Source: Chlorops oryzae (lineage: Eukaryota; Arthropoda; Insecta; Diptera; Chloropidae). From it: a stretch of DNA of 64,000 nt. Under the pieces are notes generated by a model, which was not told where the DNA came from, ran no database searches, and was given only the letters and a program-made list of their open reading frames with translations. Positions 22,029-32,283 of the stretch are shown piece by piece. The stretch is from NCBI GenBank assembly GCA_020466095.1, contig CM035806.1:130247156-130311155 (forward strand), written 5' to 3'. Within the stretch, counting starts at the first letter, position 1. Each line of letters opens with the position of its first letter. Both the position numbers and the translations under genes were made by a program.

Positions 22029-22560
22029 TATAAATTTTATTTCTACTATTTTATCCTTTTTAATGAATTCAAAATACCAAAAAACCCATTTTCCAATAAA
22101 ATTGAATTGCACTGCACTTACATATAATCTACAAATGAAATTTCTCCGAGAATATATCACTCTCATTTTTAAAAGAGTTAGTTGAAGTGATTTGCGCCTA
22201 CATAAGGGGGGGAATGATTATCGACGTCCATTCATGCGTAGAGTTCCTCCATAAATCCACTAAATGAACATTCTAGCAACAATTCCAGGATTGGTTTTCA
22301 GCGTAATATTCGCCGAAAATTTATTCTTGTATCGAAGTGAATACGAACGTATCAAGGTTTTCAATATTCTCCGTATATTCAAATCGTTTAATATATTTTT
22401 ATCTCCAAATTAATTGACTTCCAAAGTAATTTATTTTCAATTTATTACCTCGATTTGAAACTTTATTTAATTAAATTACTCTACAAAACATATTTCTCCG
22501 AATCAGCAAAGAACGGCGGCGATCGCATTCAAACCACACAAGTAAGAATTCTTTTCACAA
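21994..22560 (+). repeat. duplicate of BEL 3' UTR and LTR, with many small deletions
   Basis: A-run and (TA)n at 21996-22032 are followed by the same 3' UTR as 19425 onward, a polypurine tract near 22204-22213, and LTR sequence to 22555. Between about 22140 and 22380 the copy lacks scattered short segments relative to both other copies, a pattern typical of a poor consensus or heavy indel decay. Confidence 0.7.
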
Positions 22561-22616
22561 AAATATATTCATGGATATTTCCTACGTCTGCGAAAAATTG
22601 CAATGATATAAGTGAG

Positions 22617-22890
22617 TCATGAGGAAAAAAATTCGATCCAGAAAGTAGCAAACAAAATATTGTGTTCTGAACCAAACGAATTCTGTTTCCTCCGACATTG
22701 TGATTGTTGTCCCGGATTAGACGAACAACTTGAAAGACCTTCGCACTTACCGGAAGATTTGTTAATCAATTACAAACAATGGTCCTCATAGATAGGTGAG
22801 TATTATATCGATCCGATGCATATAGAATAAAAAAGAAATTTTCTTAATACAAAAATATATTTGAAAGTACAATTAATTATCTTTAATAGC
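22617..22890 (+). pseudogene. transposon T fragments, second copy
   Basis: The segment repeats 20045-20316, including the coding part to ATAG|GTGAGT and the 3' UTR piece, again with small deletions. Confidence 0.65.
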
Positions 22891-24865
22891 GAAATGGCAA
22901 CGGTCCCGGTTCTCCGTTGGCCAAAAATAAACTAAAAGAAGTTAAAAAAAGCTTAGAATAGCTCTAAATAGGAAAAAGAATCTAAAGCTCACAACTTTGT
23001 CGAAATAATTACGCCTGTAGGCTCAAATCGTAGCTCCTTGTGGTTGGCAAGCCGTTTTCTTAAGACTCCTGTGCAGAGTGAAACACCTGTTCGGTGTCCC
23101 AACAGTGGTTGGGCGCGCTCAGACTGAAGAGAGCTACAGCTTTTGCTTTGCACCTTAATAAAGTATTCCAACCGAATCCGAGTAATTCTGAGTATACTCT
23201 TCCGAACGAATCCGAAAATACACGCAGAATTTCCGTCCAAATTAGTTCAAGTGAAATTTCGGGTATCATAAAAAATGAACTTGTGACAAAAAAAGCCCCG
23301 GGACATGATCTTGTCACTCCAAAAATTTTAAAAAATATCCATCTGTAGCAGTACAGTTTTTTAACAGTCTTGTTCAATGCAATAATTAAATTCAGTTACT
23401 TTCCAAAAGATTGGAAACGATCGGTCATTAAAATGGTGCCTAAGCCAGGAAAGGACCCTACCCAAACATCCTCTTATAGACCAATTAGCCTTCTCCCTTG
23501 CCTCTCAAAACTATTCGAAAAGGTTCTTTTAGCTAAATTAAACACCTTATTTGCAAGAGCAGAATATAATTCCAAAACATCAATTCGGGTTTAGGAATTC
23601 TACAAGTCTGGACGATGGATTTGTACAAAATCAATAAAACTACTTCCGTTACATTTTCAACACGATCTTTGAGTCATATTTAAAACATAGAACGTTCCAA
23701 GTAAAACATAACTCGTACATTACAAAAAGTTTTGAAATCAAGCAGGAGTACCCCAAGGAGTGTTGTTGGGCCTTTTCTTTATCTAGTATACACAGCAGAT
23801 ATTCCTTATAACGATCGAATCGTGATTTCAACATTTGCTGATGACACAGCGGTCACTTAGTCGGCACAAGGACATTAGTGTTGCAACTTCTACACTGCAA
23901 GATCATCTCAACAAAATACAAAATTGGCTTTCTAAAGGCGTATCAAAATAAATGAGATCAAATGCCAACATATTACTTTCACGCTCCAATAGAAAAGTTC
24001 TCCGGACATTTTTCTCAATAACGTACGCATCCCACAATGCGAAGATATCACATATCTCGGTATTCATTTGGACAAAAGATTGACATGGCGTAAGCATATT
24101 GAAGCCAAGAGAACCCAAATGAAACTTAAAGCCTGCACTGGTTAATAATAGCCGTTCTCCTCTAAAACTTGAGTATAAGACCTCCTGTACAATCAAGTTA
24201 AAAACCAATATGGATGTACGGGTTACAATTGTACGGAATGCAAGCGCTTCGAATATAGAAATCCTGCAAAGAGCGAGTCAAAATACTAGACTATAACGGG
24301 AGCTCCTTGTTTATCATCAAATGAACGGATCATTAGAGTTAAACGTTGAACTGGTCAAAGCTGAGTTACCAAAATAAAGAAAATATTTTAATAAATTAAT
24401 CATTAAATCCACTTCGGGATAAAATCGAATTTGATTCTAAAGATGATACAATTTCAAATATTCTTTCAGAGACTTTCATCCTCATAACTGCTTCCCTCAG
24501 ATAACTTTTCTTGGTGCATTCTGCTCTCAAAACAGTGTCGTTCCGGTGTCTCCATACCAATGCATTTTCCCAAATCCAATCAAAACGTCTTTATTCGTAT
24601 TGGTGGGTCTCTATACCAATATTTTCATGAATCAACGCAAAACAGTTTTAGCTTTGTACCGCGGGTGTCCAGCCCAATGATTTCTCCTGAATAACGTCAA
24701 AAATACGCGTTTCCTTTGAAATCGTTGAACAAATCATTCTGCTTAATTTTACCCTAAGGAAAAACCGAAATATTTTTCCTTAAATATTAACTATTAAGTT
24801 CTGCCCTATTATAAAAACTTTATAAATTTTCAAATTAAGAAATTTTGTACTGTTTATTAAAATAG
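22891..24865 (+). pseudogene. Jockey-like LINE ORF2, longer decayed copy
   Basis: The sequence repeats 20320-21020 and then runs on through later RT blocks that the first copy lacks: AGVPQGV (block B, near 23750), FADDT (catalytic, near 23833) and an ITYLGIHLDKRLTWRKHI block (near 24050). Many frameshifts and stops are present. From about 24350 to 24865 the sequence is AT-rich, probably the LINE 3' region, and then BEL 3' UTR resumes at GAACTTATATCACTCTC. Confidence 0.75.
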
Positions 24866-25464
24866 TTCGATTTTGAACTTATATCACTCTCATTTTTGCA
24901 GATCAACGAGAGGTCTTGTGATGGATTTGAAGGTGATCTTGCGCCCATAGCACTGCAAGGGGGACGGAATGTTCATGCAGACGTCCTATTGCAGTGCGTA
25001 GAACAGTTTCCCTCCATATAAATCCACTAAAATGCAACCATCGTCTATCTGCAAAAAGTTGCCAAGGATTGGCTTTTCATGCGTTGCATCTGCGCCGAAA
25101 AGTTTGATTCTTGTATCGAACGTGAATACGAACGTATCAAGGTTTTCTCAATATTTCTCCGCGATCATATTCAAATCGTTTACAAATATATTTTTATCTC
25201 CAAATTAATTGACTTCCAAAGTAATTTATTTTCAATTTATTACCTCGATTTGAAACTTTATTTAATTAAATTACTCTACGAAACATATTTCTCTGAATCA
25301 GTAAAGAAGTGACGATCGCATTCAAACCACACAAGTAAGAATTCTCTCATAATTCCACAATAAAGAAACTTTATATTTCTCCAAAATCGTATTTTTATCT
25401 CTTTTATACTCTCGGCTATTCCCGGCTTCCCTGCTTCCCGAAATACACGTCCTGAGCTATTTAT
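24866..25464 (+). repeat. BEL 3' UTR, polypurine tract and full 3' LTR
   Basis: The polypurine tract AAGGGGGACGGA precedes TGTTCATGCAGACG at 24970. The LTR runs full length (about 495 bp) to GAGCTATTTAT. It differs from the 5' LTR at a few bases, including a 4-base loss near 25308. This is the natural outer 3' LTR of the BEL insertion. Confidence 0.85.
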
Positions 25465-25604
25465 AATATAAAGCCTTGCGGAATCTGGTACTGAGGAAAA
25501 AAATTCGATCCAGAAAGTAGCAAACAAAATATTGTGTTCTGAACCAAACGAATTCTGTTTCCTCCGACATTGTGATTGTTGTCCCGGATTAGACGAACAA
25601 CTTG
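25465..25604 (+). pseudogene. transposon T transposase after the BEL element
   Basis: ATAAAG at 25468-25473 repeats the sequence before the 5' LTR, and GCCTTGCGG continues the split transposase. The frame is lost after a missing base near 25480 but the blocks NEFCFLRHCDCC and GLDEQLE are readable. The sequence ends in a long A run. Confidence 0.65.

Positions 25605-25701
<97 letters not shown>
25605..25701. repeat. long A run abutting long T run
   Basis: Roughly 45 A followed directly by roughly 50 T, a perfect hairpin of homopolymers. It separates two T fragments and may be an assembly join. Confidence 0.95.
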
Positions 25702-25714
25702 CATTCGGAAAAAG

Positions 25715-26012
25715 TGGACTCATTTTGGGCTAATCTCAAAACTGAATTGCCTTTATACATAAAGGCACGATTTCATTGCGAAAGTCAAAAGTGCATATTT
25801 TTCGATGGCAAAGGAAAATCATGAAAGAAGGAGAGTTTGTGGTAACTCTAGATTCTTGCGGAGAATTACAGTTTTAAGGTCCAAGACGCTATACAATCAT
25901 ACCACTGGTCTCATGATCAAGCAACCGTACATCCCTACGTTATTTACTGCAAACTGGATAATGAAATAGTCAGTGAATGTTTCGTTATTATTTCGGAGTG
26001 CAATAAATCATA
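25715..26012 (+). pseudogene. transposon T catalytic region, truncated copy
   Basis: The segment starts at TGGACTCATTTTGGGC and repeats 28288-28345 plus 30983-31220 without the Harbinger insertion. It therefore shows the empty site (CATAAAGGCACG). Two small insertions shift the frame (near 25823 and 25852). The copy ends at AATAAATCATAAAA and is replaced by AT-rich sequence. Confidence 0.75.
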
Positions 26013-26274
26013 AAAAAAAAAATTTAAATAATTTTTGTCATTCATCTCTAAAAATGATCGATCCTCAATATTAAATCAATTTAAAAATTTATGTTAATAA
26101 ATTTTTAATTGAAATTTTGGAAAAATCTTAGATTTAAAATTTTTGAAGAAAAAAGTTGATTTGAATGTTTAGTCAAACGTAACACCTTTAAGATAATATT
26201 TTTTGAAAGTATTTTAGAAAATCTAAATTGAATGAAAAATTTCATGTAACAATGGATGTGACTCACTATGTTAA

Positions 26275-26455
26275 CCCAATGCATTTCTCCATGCAAATCC
26301 AACGTCAAAAAGCTCTTTTAGCTTATCGGTATCATCGAGTGGGTGCTCCTAGTACCCAATGCATTTCATCCATGCAATCCAACGTCAAAACAGCTCTTTT
26401 AGCTTATCGGTATCTCGGCGGGTGCTCCTAGCACCCAATGCATTTCTCGCATTGC
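26275..26455 (+). repeat. tandem repeat of about 80 bp
   Basis: The unit beginning CCAATGCATTTC, with AGCTCTTTTAGCTTATCGG and GGGTGCTCCTAG, starts at about 26276, 26356 and 26435, so about two and a bit copies are present. No coding function is evident. Confidence 0.8.
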
Positions 26456-26817
26456 AGATCAACAGTCACAAACATACAAGCGCTACTGATGCATAAGCGG
26501 TTGCAACAAATCAAGCTTCCAGCTGATCTATAATCTTGTACCCTAGATGAAAACACGGAAATATTCGGGTCTTCACACATCTATGCTTATATGCACATAG
26601 TTAATTATCTAGCACCGCTATTGATCAAAAATTTGCGAACTCATTGAAACTTTATATAATTATTAAAAATGATTCTGTGAATCTTAAGATTTTGTTAACG
26701 ATTAGGTTCACAAGTTAATCTGTAATTCTATAAGATTTTTTGCTCAACATTTTATCTTTTTAAGATGTATACCAATAAAAATAAAACGTTTAATAAAAAA
26801 ATATAAAACAATAAGAA
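26456..26817. other. AT-rich spacer, no gene seen
   Basis: Nothing recognised. It leads into a duplicate of the T right end. Confidence 0.4.
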
Positions 26818-27290
26818 ATTTGACGTAAAAAACATTAAAATCGATTTCACCGTTCGCTAGTTAAAAATGTTTGAAAAAAAAGTAGTCTAAAAGTTCAATT
26901 GCTTATATCTACTGGATAAAAAAATTTTTTTAACCTATAACTTGGTGAGAACATTTCTTCCTCAAACAGCTATCGATTAAGTCCAAAACGGTCAAAATCG
27001 CAGACCAAATTTTTTTTTGTGTGCTGATTTCACGTATTCTGACCCAATAACTAAAGAAATATAATTTTTTAGGTGTAAATAAGTAGTAAAAATGGTAAGC
27101 CATTTAATTGTAAAAAAATATGGTCTTGCTTGGAATTGAAATTTTTGATATGCTTATTTTTATTTATCCGAGGTAAGAATTAATTATCGTGGGTAAATTT
27201 CGACCTCAGATTACTTCTGAGCACGAGGCTATAATACGTCTTTCAACTTCTATATGTATAGAAATTTCACATTAGTGGTTAGTTCTTAAC
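26818..27290 (+). repeat. duplicate of T right terminus plus flanking DNA
   Basis: 26818-27045 repeats the last 230 bp of T and ends CTGACCC. 27046-27290 repeats the DNA that flanks T at 32280-32510, including AATAACTAAAG. The same junction occurring twice means that the flank was copied together with the transposon end. Confidence 0.8.
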
Positions 27291-28287
27291 CAAGATCATA
27301 ATCAAAGCTTCCATCATCTATTGCTTGTAAAGCGAAGTTAAGGATTAATATAGGAAAATATTGACGGCCATGCCATGTGAAATTGACTATTTTGACAATT
27401 CAAGAAAGAAATTGGCAAAGATCAAATTTCATAACTGCGGCTATGATTTAAGGCCAAAGTAACCTCTTTAATGCGGATCTCATAAACAACAAGGAATGTT
27501 GATTACTGCAAGCTTGTGAAATCAGTGAAAAGAAGTGTGTGCAGGTCATGAAGAATTTTTATTCCGATCATCGTGATTACAAATTAGAAATCATGGCAAG
27601 ATCGGATACCTGCAAAGCATAATCTGATGTGGCAAAATTAGCTAGGAAAACGTAAGTCCCTATTCAGAAAAAGAAAATAGCATGGAATTCCATTGGATTA
27701 TTTGTTTATGGATCGCTTTAAAACGAGTATTGGGATGTCAAAGTAATGACAATGCAAAAATTTTCTATGCTTTTTTCTTTTCCTTCCTTAGAATTATTGC
27801 GTTGACAAATAAAACGTCATCGTTATAGGCATACGATGCGAAACTTACGAGAGCAACAGAAAAAATAATACAGCATTTGAATGAATGTATGTCAGAGCAT
27901 CGATCTCACACGTACAGGGCTGATCGGCGATTCAGAATCACTGTTTATGGACCGCATTTACTGTTAATGAAGTTTTTTGGGAGATGGCCGCTTGTTTTCA
28001 TTACATGCATGCGATAATGTCCGGCTTGGGTTGGAAATTAAAAAACGCGCAAATATCTGATATACTACACATCAGATATTGCAAAAAATGGAATTTGCTT
28101 TATTAGAAATGTTTAAAGAAGCTGAAAAAGTCAAAGGAATATTGGAAGCAATAATATTAGAAGACCATTGCAATAACCGCAGGAACCAAAATAGATTAAT
28201 GGAGCTAATGATGAAAGCGGCATCACAAAATGTTCCAAGACCTGTGATCAAAATTTAACATTCAAAATTTACCTATATTGCGCACGG
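27291..28287 (+). other. unassigned, with short coding-like fragments
   Basis: Short frames read CVQVMKNFYSDHRDYKLEI (about 27535) and, from ATG 28089, a 55-residue acidic/basic helix-rich frame to 28256. They are broken by stops and match no family I recognise. The stretch may be a decayed transposon gene next to T. Confidence 0.3.
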
Positions 28288-28345
28288 GAAAGCTTCCTGG
28301 ACTCATTTTGGGCTAATCTCAAAACTGAATTGCCTTTATACATAA
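28288..28345 (+). pseudogene. T transposase catalytic exon, part before Harbinger
   Basis: The short coding piece (DSFWANLKTELPLYIK) ends at the target of the Harbinger element and continues at 30983. An upstream acceptor is not obvious. Confidence 0.6.
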
Positions 28346-28613
28346 AAGCTAGTACACAAAGGTAAAGGAATTTGACATTCCATACAAAAAGGTACGGGAG
28401 AATTCCTTCGCGGAATGCAAAGAAATCACAACTCAAATTAATTCCTTCAGCTAGTACACAAGAGTGAACAAAAGAGCGAAGGAATTTGACGTTGCGATTA
28501 CTTTAAAAATTGCCAACAGATGGCGCTGAAGCGAATTTCTTCTCCATTTATTGGCCGAGTTGAATAAATTGCGAAGGAATTTTGATATAAGCAGCTGATT
28601 CTAGCGGAAAAAT

Positions 28614-29535
28614 ATGGAGAACGGTTGTACTGAGTTTGAATATTTGGACGAATTCAGTCCAGAAATTAAACCCAAAAGCAAAAGAAATTGCAAACGTCTA
28701 GCAAATTTCAATAACGACGAAATTAAAAGTTTGATAGAGGCCGTAAAGGATCAACCTTGCATTTGGAACCTGCAAACCAAAGAACATTGCAACATAAACG
28801 CAATCAATCGTTCCTGGATTGTTGTTTCTCAAGCAGTTGGGAAAACAGGTTGGTAACGAATAGTGATTGTGCTGTGTTTCAGTTATAGTAAATAATTTTT
28901 ATTTTGTAAGTCGAAGAAAGCAAGATTGCATGGAAATCATTACGGGAAGCGTACTGGTATCACGCAAGAGCTTCAATCAAAAAGAAGAGTGGTAGCTCAG
29001 GAGGAAAATCGTTAACGTCCCCTTCTTTTAATGATGACGTTGATGCATGGGAGTTTGCAACGGACTTATCATTTTTAAAAGCGACAGCTTTAAAACGAAG
29101 GTAACTAATGTGCTCTTTGTACTGCTGATCGAATTTTCATACATAACTTTTTCAACTTTAAGAACTTTTCAATCCGCTACAATTCAAAGTAATAGTTGCA
29201 GTACAAGCGATACATTGTCAAACAAGGAAAACTATAGCTATGTAAGTATGTGGTTCACCCGTATCTAACCTTTTGCTGAGTACCTCTTTCTAAATCTCTG
29301 CTTATTTTAGGATCAACCTGCACAAAAGAAGTTCATGCATGAAAAAAATGCGGCTATTTTAAAAATTTTAGAAACCCAAAAGGATCTCCTTGCCTCGCAA
29401 ACATCAATGGAAATGGTGCATAAACCCTTTTGGGCCTATTTGGATGATCTCACAAAAGACTTTAACCAACACCAAATGCTAGACTTACAACAAAGCATAT
29501 TGCAAATGGTGTTTGCAAAACTAGCGGAAAACTAA
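28614..29535 (+). CDS. Harbinger MADF/Myb-SANT-like DNA-binding protein, 4 exons
   Basis: Exons 28614-28848, 28911-29100, 29163-29241 and 29311-29535 join with matching phases and GT-AG borders (G|GTTGGT, AAG|GTAACT, TAT|GTAAGT) to give about 242 residues without a stop. The N-terminal half has the MADF/SANT-like three-helix pattern (LIEAVKDQPCIWN, then W..V......G, then KIAWKSLREAYWYH). The C-terminus has a BESS-like helix (FWAYLDDLTKDFNQHQMLDLQ). In Harbinger elements this protein partners the nuclease and binds the ends. Start codon context AAAAATATGG. All phases fit, so this gene looks intact. Confidence 0.85.
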
Positions 29536-29823
29536 AATCATAAGCATTCTTTTTTGGATGTGAATTTTAAATATGGCTGTTAAATGAAATATGGAAGAGA
29601 CTAATTTGTTTAATTGATTTTTTTTCTAATGGGGTGTGAATTTTTATCCCACGTTTTCTTTGTTTTTTTCAGTTTTACTTTTGTTTTTACTTCATAAGCA
29701 TATACTGCCAGGAGTTTGTTAAACTTTAAAATAAATAAAAGAGAAAAATGTATTTTAACTTTTGTTTAATTAATAAGAGTACCTTGAGATGTAAAAAACC
29801 GGTGCTACAAATCTATTAAAACT

Positions 29824-30802
29824 TTATAATATCCCAGATGATTTGTTTTGCCATGTGACAGAGCCAGATGGACTACATAAATACTCTTTCAGCGCATTCC
29901 GCAGGCATTTTGCATTTTCGCTCGTGCGGCCACTGGTGTTCTTAAACCTTCCTAAATCTGTACCCAAAACCACATTGTTTTCTTCATTTGCGGTCGGATT
30001 TTGCATGTAATTTGAACTATCATTGTTCATCAGAAAATTGTGCAGCAAGCAGCATGCAGTCACAATTTTCTGCGCCCGATCAGGTTTGCAAAACAGTTTT
30101 TTTTTGCAGACATAGCCACCTCCATGCTAAAATTCCGAAAGTGTGTTCTATACACATTCTGGCACGACTAAGACGATAATTGAATATTCGCTCTTCATTG
30201 GTTAGTGTTTTACCAGCAAATGGTTTCATTATGCGTTTGCACAATGGGAAAGCGTCATCGGCAACAACAAAATATGGAATGTTTGTTCCACCTACGTCCT
30301 TGTCTTCCGGAAACTGCAAGCGATCTTGTAGGATAGCACTGCCAAAATCTGAATTTCGGAACACATTTGCATCGCCCTCGCTTCCGTAAGCTCCGACGTC
30401 CAGATAAATAAATTTTGAGTCGGCGTCGCAAATTGCCATGATCACAATTGAAAAGAAACCCTACAAAATATTATTTACTTGGCTTTAAGAGAAGACCTTC
30501 TTTATAATACATGCCTTGTAGTTAAAGAAAAGACTGCCACTGTTTCGTGGAGCTTTCATTATGACGTGTTTGCCGTCCACCGCTCCAACGCATTTCGGAA
30601 ACTGAAATTTGAATCTCTTCCTTTAAGATATGGGCTTACATGATACCTTCGCTTTTGCTTGGTAGATGTGTCAGGTAAATCACTGAGCAAACACGAAATC
30701 AGCGTGTTGTTCAGATTTATTAAACTTTTTCTGCGATTGAAATATATACATTAGGTTTTTTTTTTACTTAATAGTGACTACTTACATAGTTTCGTAACTC
30801 AT
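29824..30802 (-). pseudogene. Harbinger nuclease (HARBI1-type), one frameshift
   Basis: Minus-strand exons 30802-30786, 30730-30640, 30601-30515 and 30460-29824 join in phase; intron 3 uses a GC donor (AAG|GCATG). The DDE_Tnp_4 motifs are all present: [18 protein letters not shown] and IEHTFG. They supply the three acidic residues. In the last exon an A run (about 30099-30107) carries a 1-nt shift, so the C-terminal part (TACCLLHNFLM onward) is out of frame. The total of about 276 residues is short for HARBI1 proteins, with a reduced N-terminus. The single homopolymer break may be a sequencing error. Confidence 0.85.
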
Positions 30803-30982
30803 TTTTAGATTTATCAAGCTGACGAATTGTGATTTGCTTATTAAACTTCAAACAGCTGATATATTTATATTCAAATTTACCGCCTTATTGTATCTGTCAA
30901 TCTGACATTCCTTCACGGAAATAAAATTTATTCAGCCTCAATTCCGCCGATGAATTCCGTTGCCTTTGTGTACTAGCTTTAA

Positions 30983-31755
30983 GGCACGATTTCATTGCGA
31001 AATCACAAAGTGCATATTTTTCGATGGCAAAGGAAAATATGAAAGAAGGAGAGTTTGTGGTAACTCTAGATTTTGCGGAGAATTACAGTTTTAAGGTCCA
31101 AGACGCTATACAATCATACCACTGGTCTAATGATCAAGCAACCGTACATCCCTACGTTATTTACTGCAAACTGGATAATGAAATAGTCAGTGAATGTTTC
31201 GTTATTATTTTGGAGTGCAATAAACACGATGCGGTTGCAGTTCATTTGTTCAATGGCAAAATGATTGACTACTTGAAAACGATTTACGGAAGCGTGAATG
31301 TTCGGAAAATAAAATTCTTTTCCGACGGATGTGCTAGACAATATAAAAACAAATATAACATCGGACAGTTGGTGAACTACAAATCTGATTTTGGGATTGA
31401 AAGCGAGTGGCATTTTTTTGCAACATCACATGGCAAAAGTGCGTGTGATGGAGTAGGCGGTACAGTCAAACGATTGGCAGCCCGCACAAGCTTGCAATGA
31501 CCGATATATAATCAAATAACAACATCTCAAGCATTGTTCAATTGGGCCGAACACTATTTCGAAAATATTTACTTCGAATTTTGTTCCGAGGAACAGCACA
31601 AAAATACAGAGAAGGCTTTGCGTAAGCGCTTCAAAAAAGCAAAGACTATAAAAGGAACTCGATCATATCACTCTTTTGTGCGCGTTGATTCGAAAACTAT
31701 GGAATGTCGGGAAATTTCCGCATCTATTGACTTTGATGTGCACAATATCGCTTAA
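30983..31755 (+). pseudogene. T transposase catalytic region and C-terminus
   Basis: Two frames give the conserved core. The first (31024-31500) has TLDFAENYSFKVQDAIQSYHW, with the first Asp in LDFAENY and the second in FFSDGCARQYKN, and a third in SACDGVGGTVKRLAA. The second (31534-31755) has LFNWAEHYFENI-type sequence and a C-terminal AKTIKGTRSYHSF block, with its stop at 31753. The order D, D, D with FSDG and CDG is consistent with an RNase H-like fold and a DDD triad. Breaks: a frame change near 31020 and a stop at 31498 before the second frame. Confidence 0.7.
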
Positions 31756-32279
31756 AAAAATCTATTTCACCCTGTTAATAAAAAAACAAATAACTGGAAA
31801 ATAAATTGAATAAGTTTATAATATATTATTTATAAAAAGATATCTGGTGAACTAATCATTTCTCCATTGTTTTTTCAACGCATTTAGGTTCACCATAGTT
31901 CAATACATGAACCTAACTTTATTCCGATTTTTTGCAGGCGGAGAACATTATGAAAAATGCATTGTTTATAAAAAATTGTTTATAAGCAATAAAAAAAAAA
32001 AATTTCTGTAAGTACAAAAATATATTTTGAAAGTACAATTAATTATCTTTAATTTGACGTAAAAAACATTAAAATCGATTTCACCGTTCGCTAGTTATAA
32101 ATGTTTGAAAAAAAAGTAGTCTAAAAGTTCAATTGCTTATATCTACTGCAAAAAAAATTTTTTTTACCTATAACTTGGTGAGAAAATTTCTTCCTCAAAC
32201 AGCTATCGATTAAGTCCAAAACGGTCAAAATCGCAGACCAAATTTTTTTTTTGTGTGCTGATTTCACGTATTCTGACCC
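31756..32279 (+). repeat. T 3' untranslated region and right inverted arm
   Basis: AT-rich sequence, nearly the reverse complement of 4562-5045, ending CACGTATTCTGACCC. Pieces recur at 20246-20316, 22830-22890 and 26818-27045. Confidence 0.8.
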
Positions 32280-32283
32280 AATA

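Larger units (their letters stand above)
11915..25464 (+). mobile_element. BEL/Pao LTR retrotransposon with internal duplication and LINE
   Basis: The element comprises a 5' LTR (11915-12413), a tRNA-Tyr primer site, gag, pol and a third ORF. The 3' part then occurs three times: a truncated LTR at 19641-20013, a degraded one near 22205-22560, and a full LTR at 24970-25464. Host transposon T sequence follows each LTR copy, and a Jockey-like LINE lies between them. The outer boundaries agree with the transposase frame of T, so the block behaves as one insertion that later rearranged or was mis-assembled. Confidence 0.75.
28346..30979. mobile_element. PIF/Harbinger transposon, nearly intact
   Basis: The 17-bp perfect inverted repeats AAGCTAGTACACAAAGG (28346-28362) and its complement (30963-30979) are flanked by TAA (28343-28345 and 30980-30982), the TWA duplication of PIF/Harbinger. 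Inside are the two usual genes, convergent: a MADF/Myb-like DNA-binding protein on the plus strand and a HARBI1-type nuclease on the minus strand. The empty site is visible at 25770, with one extra A relative to the filled site. Confidence 0.9.
4562..32279 (+). mobile_element. DNA transposon 'T' (Sola-like candidate), split by nested insertions
   Basis: The two outer ends are inverted copies beginning GGGTCAGAATACGTG (4562) and ending CACGTATTCTGACCC (32279). They are flanked by the 4-bp direct repeat AATA (4558-4561 and 32280-32283). Between them, in order on the plus strand, lie fragments of one transposase: a Cys-rich N-terminal region (5315-5564), a second exon (11318-11914, resuming at 25470), and a catalytic region (28288-28345, resuming at 30983-31755). 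The 4-bp duplication and an Asp-based catalytic domain fit the Sola superfamily, but the assignment is inference. Copia, BEL/Pao and Harbinger elements account for most of the 27.7 kb. Confidence 0.65.
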
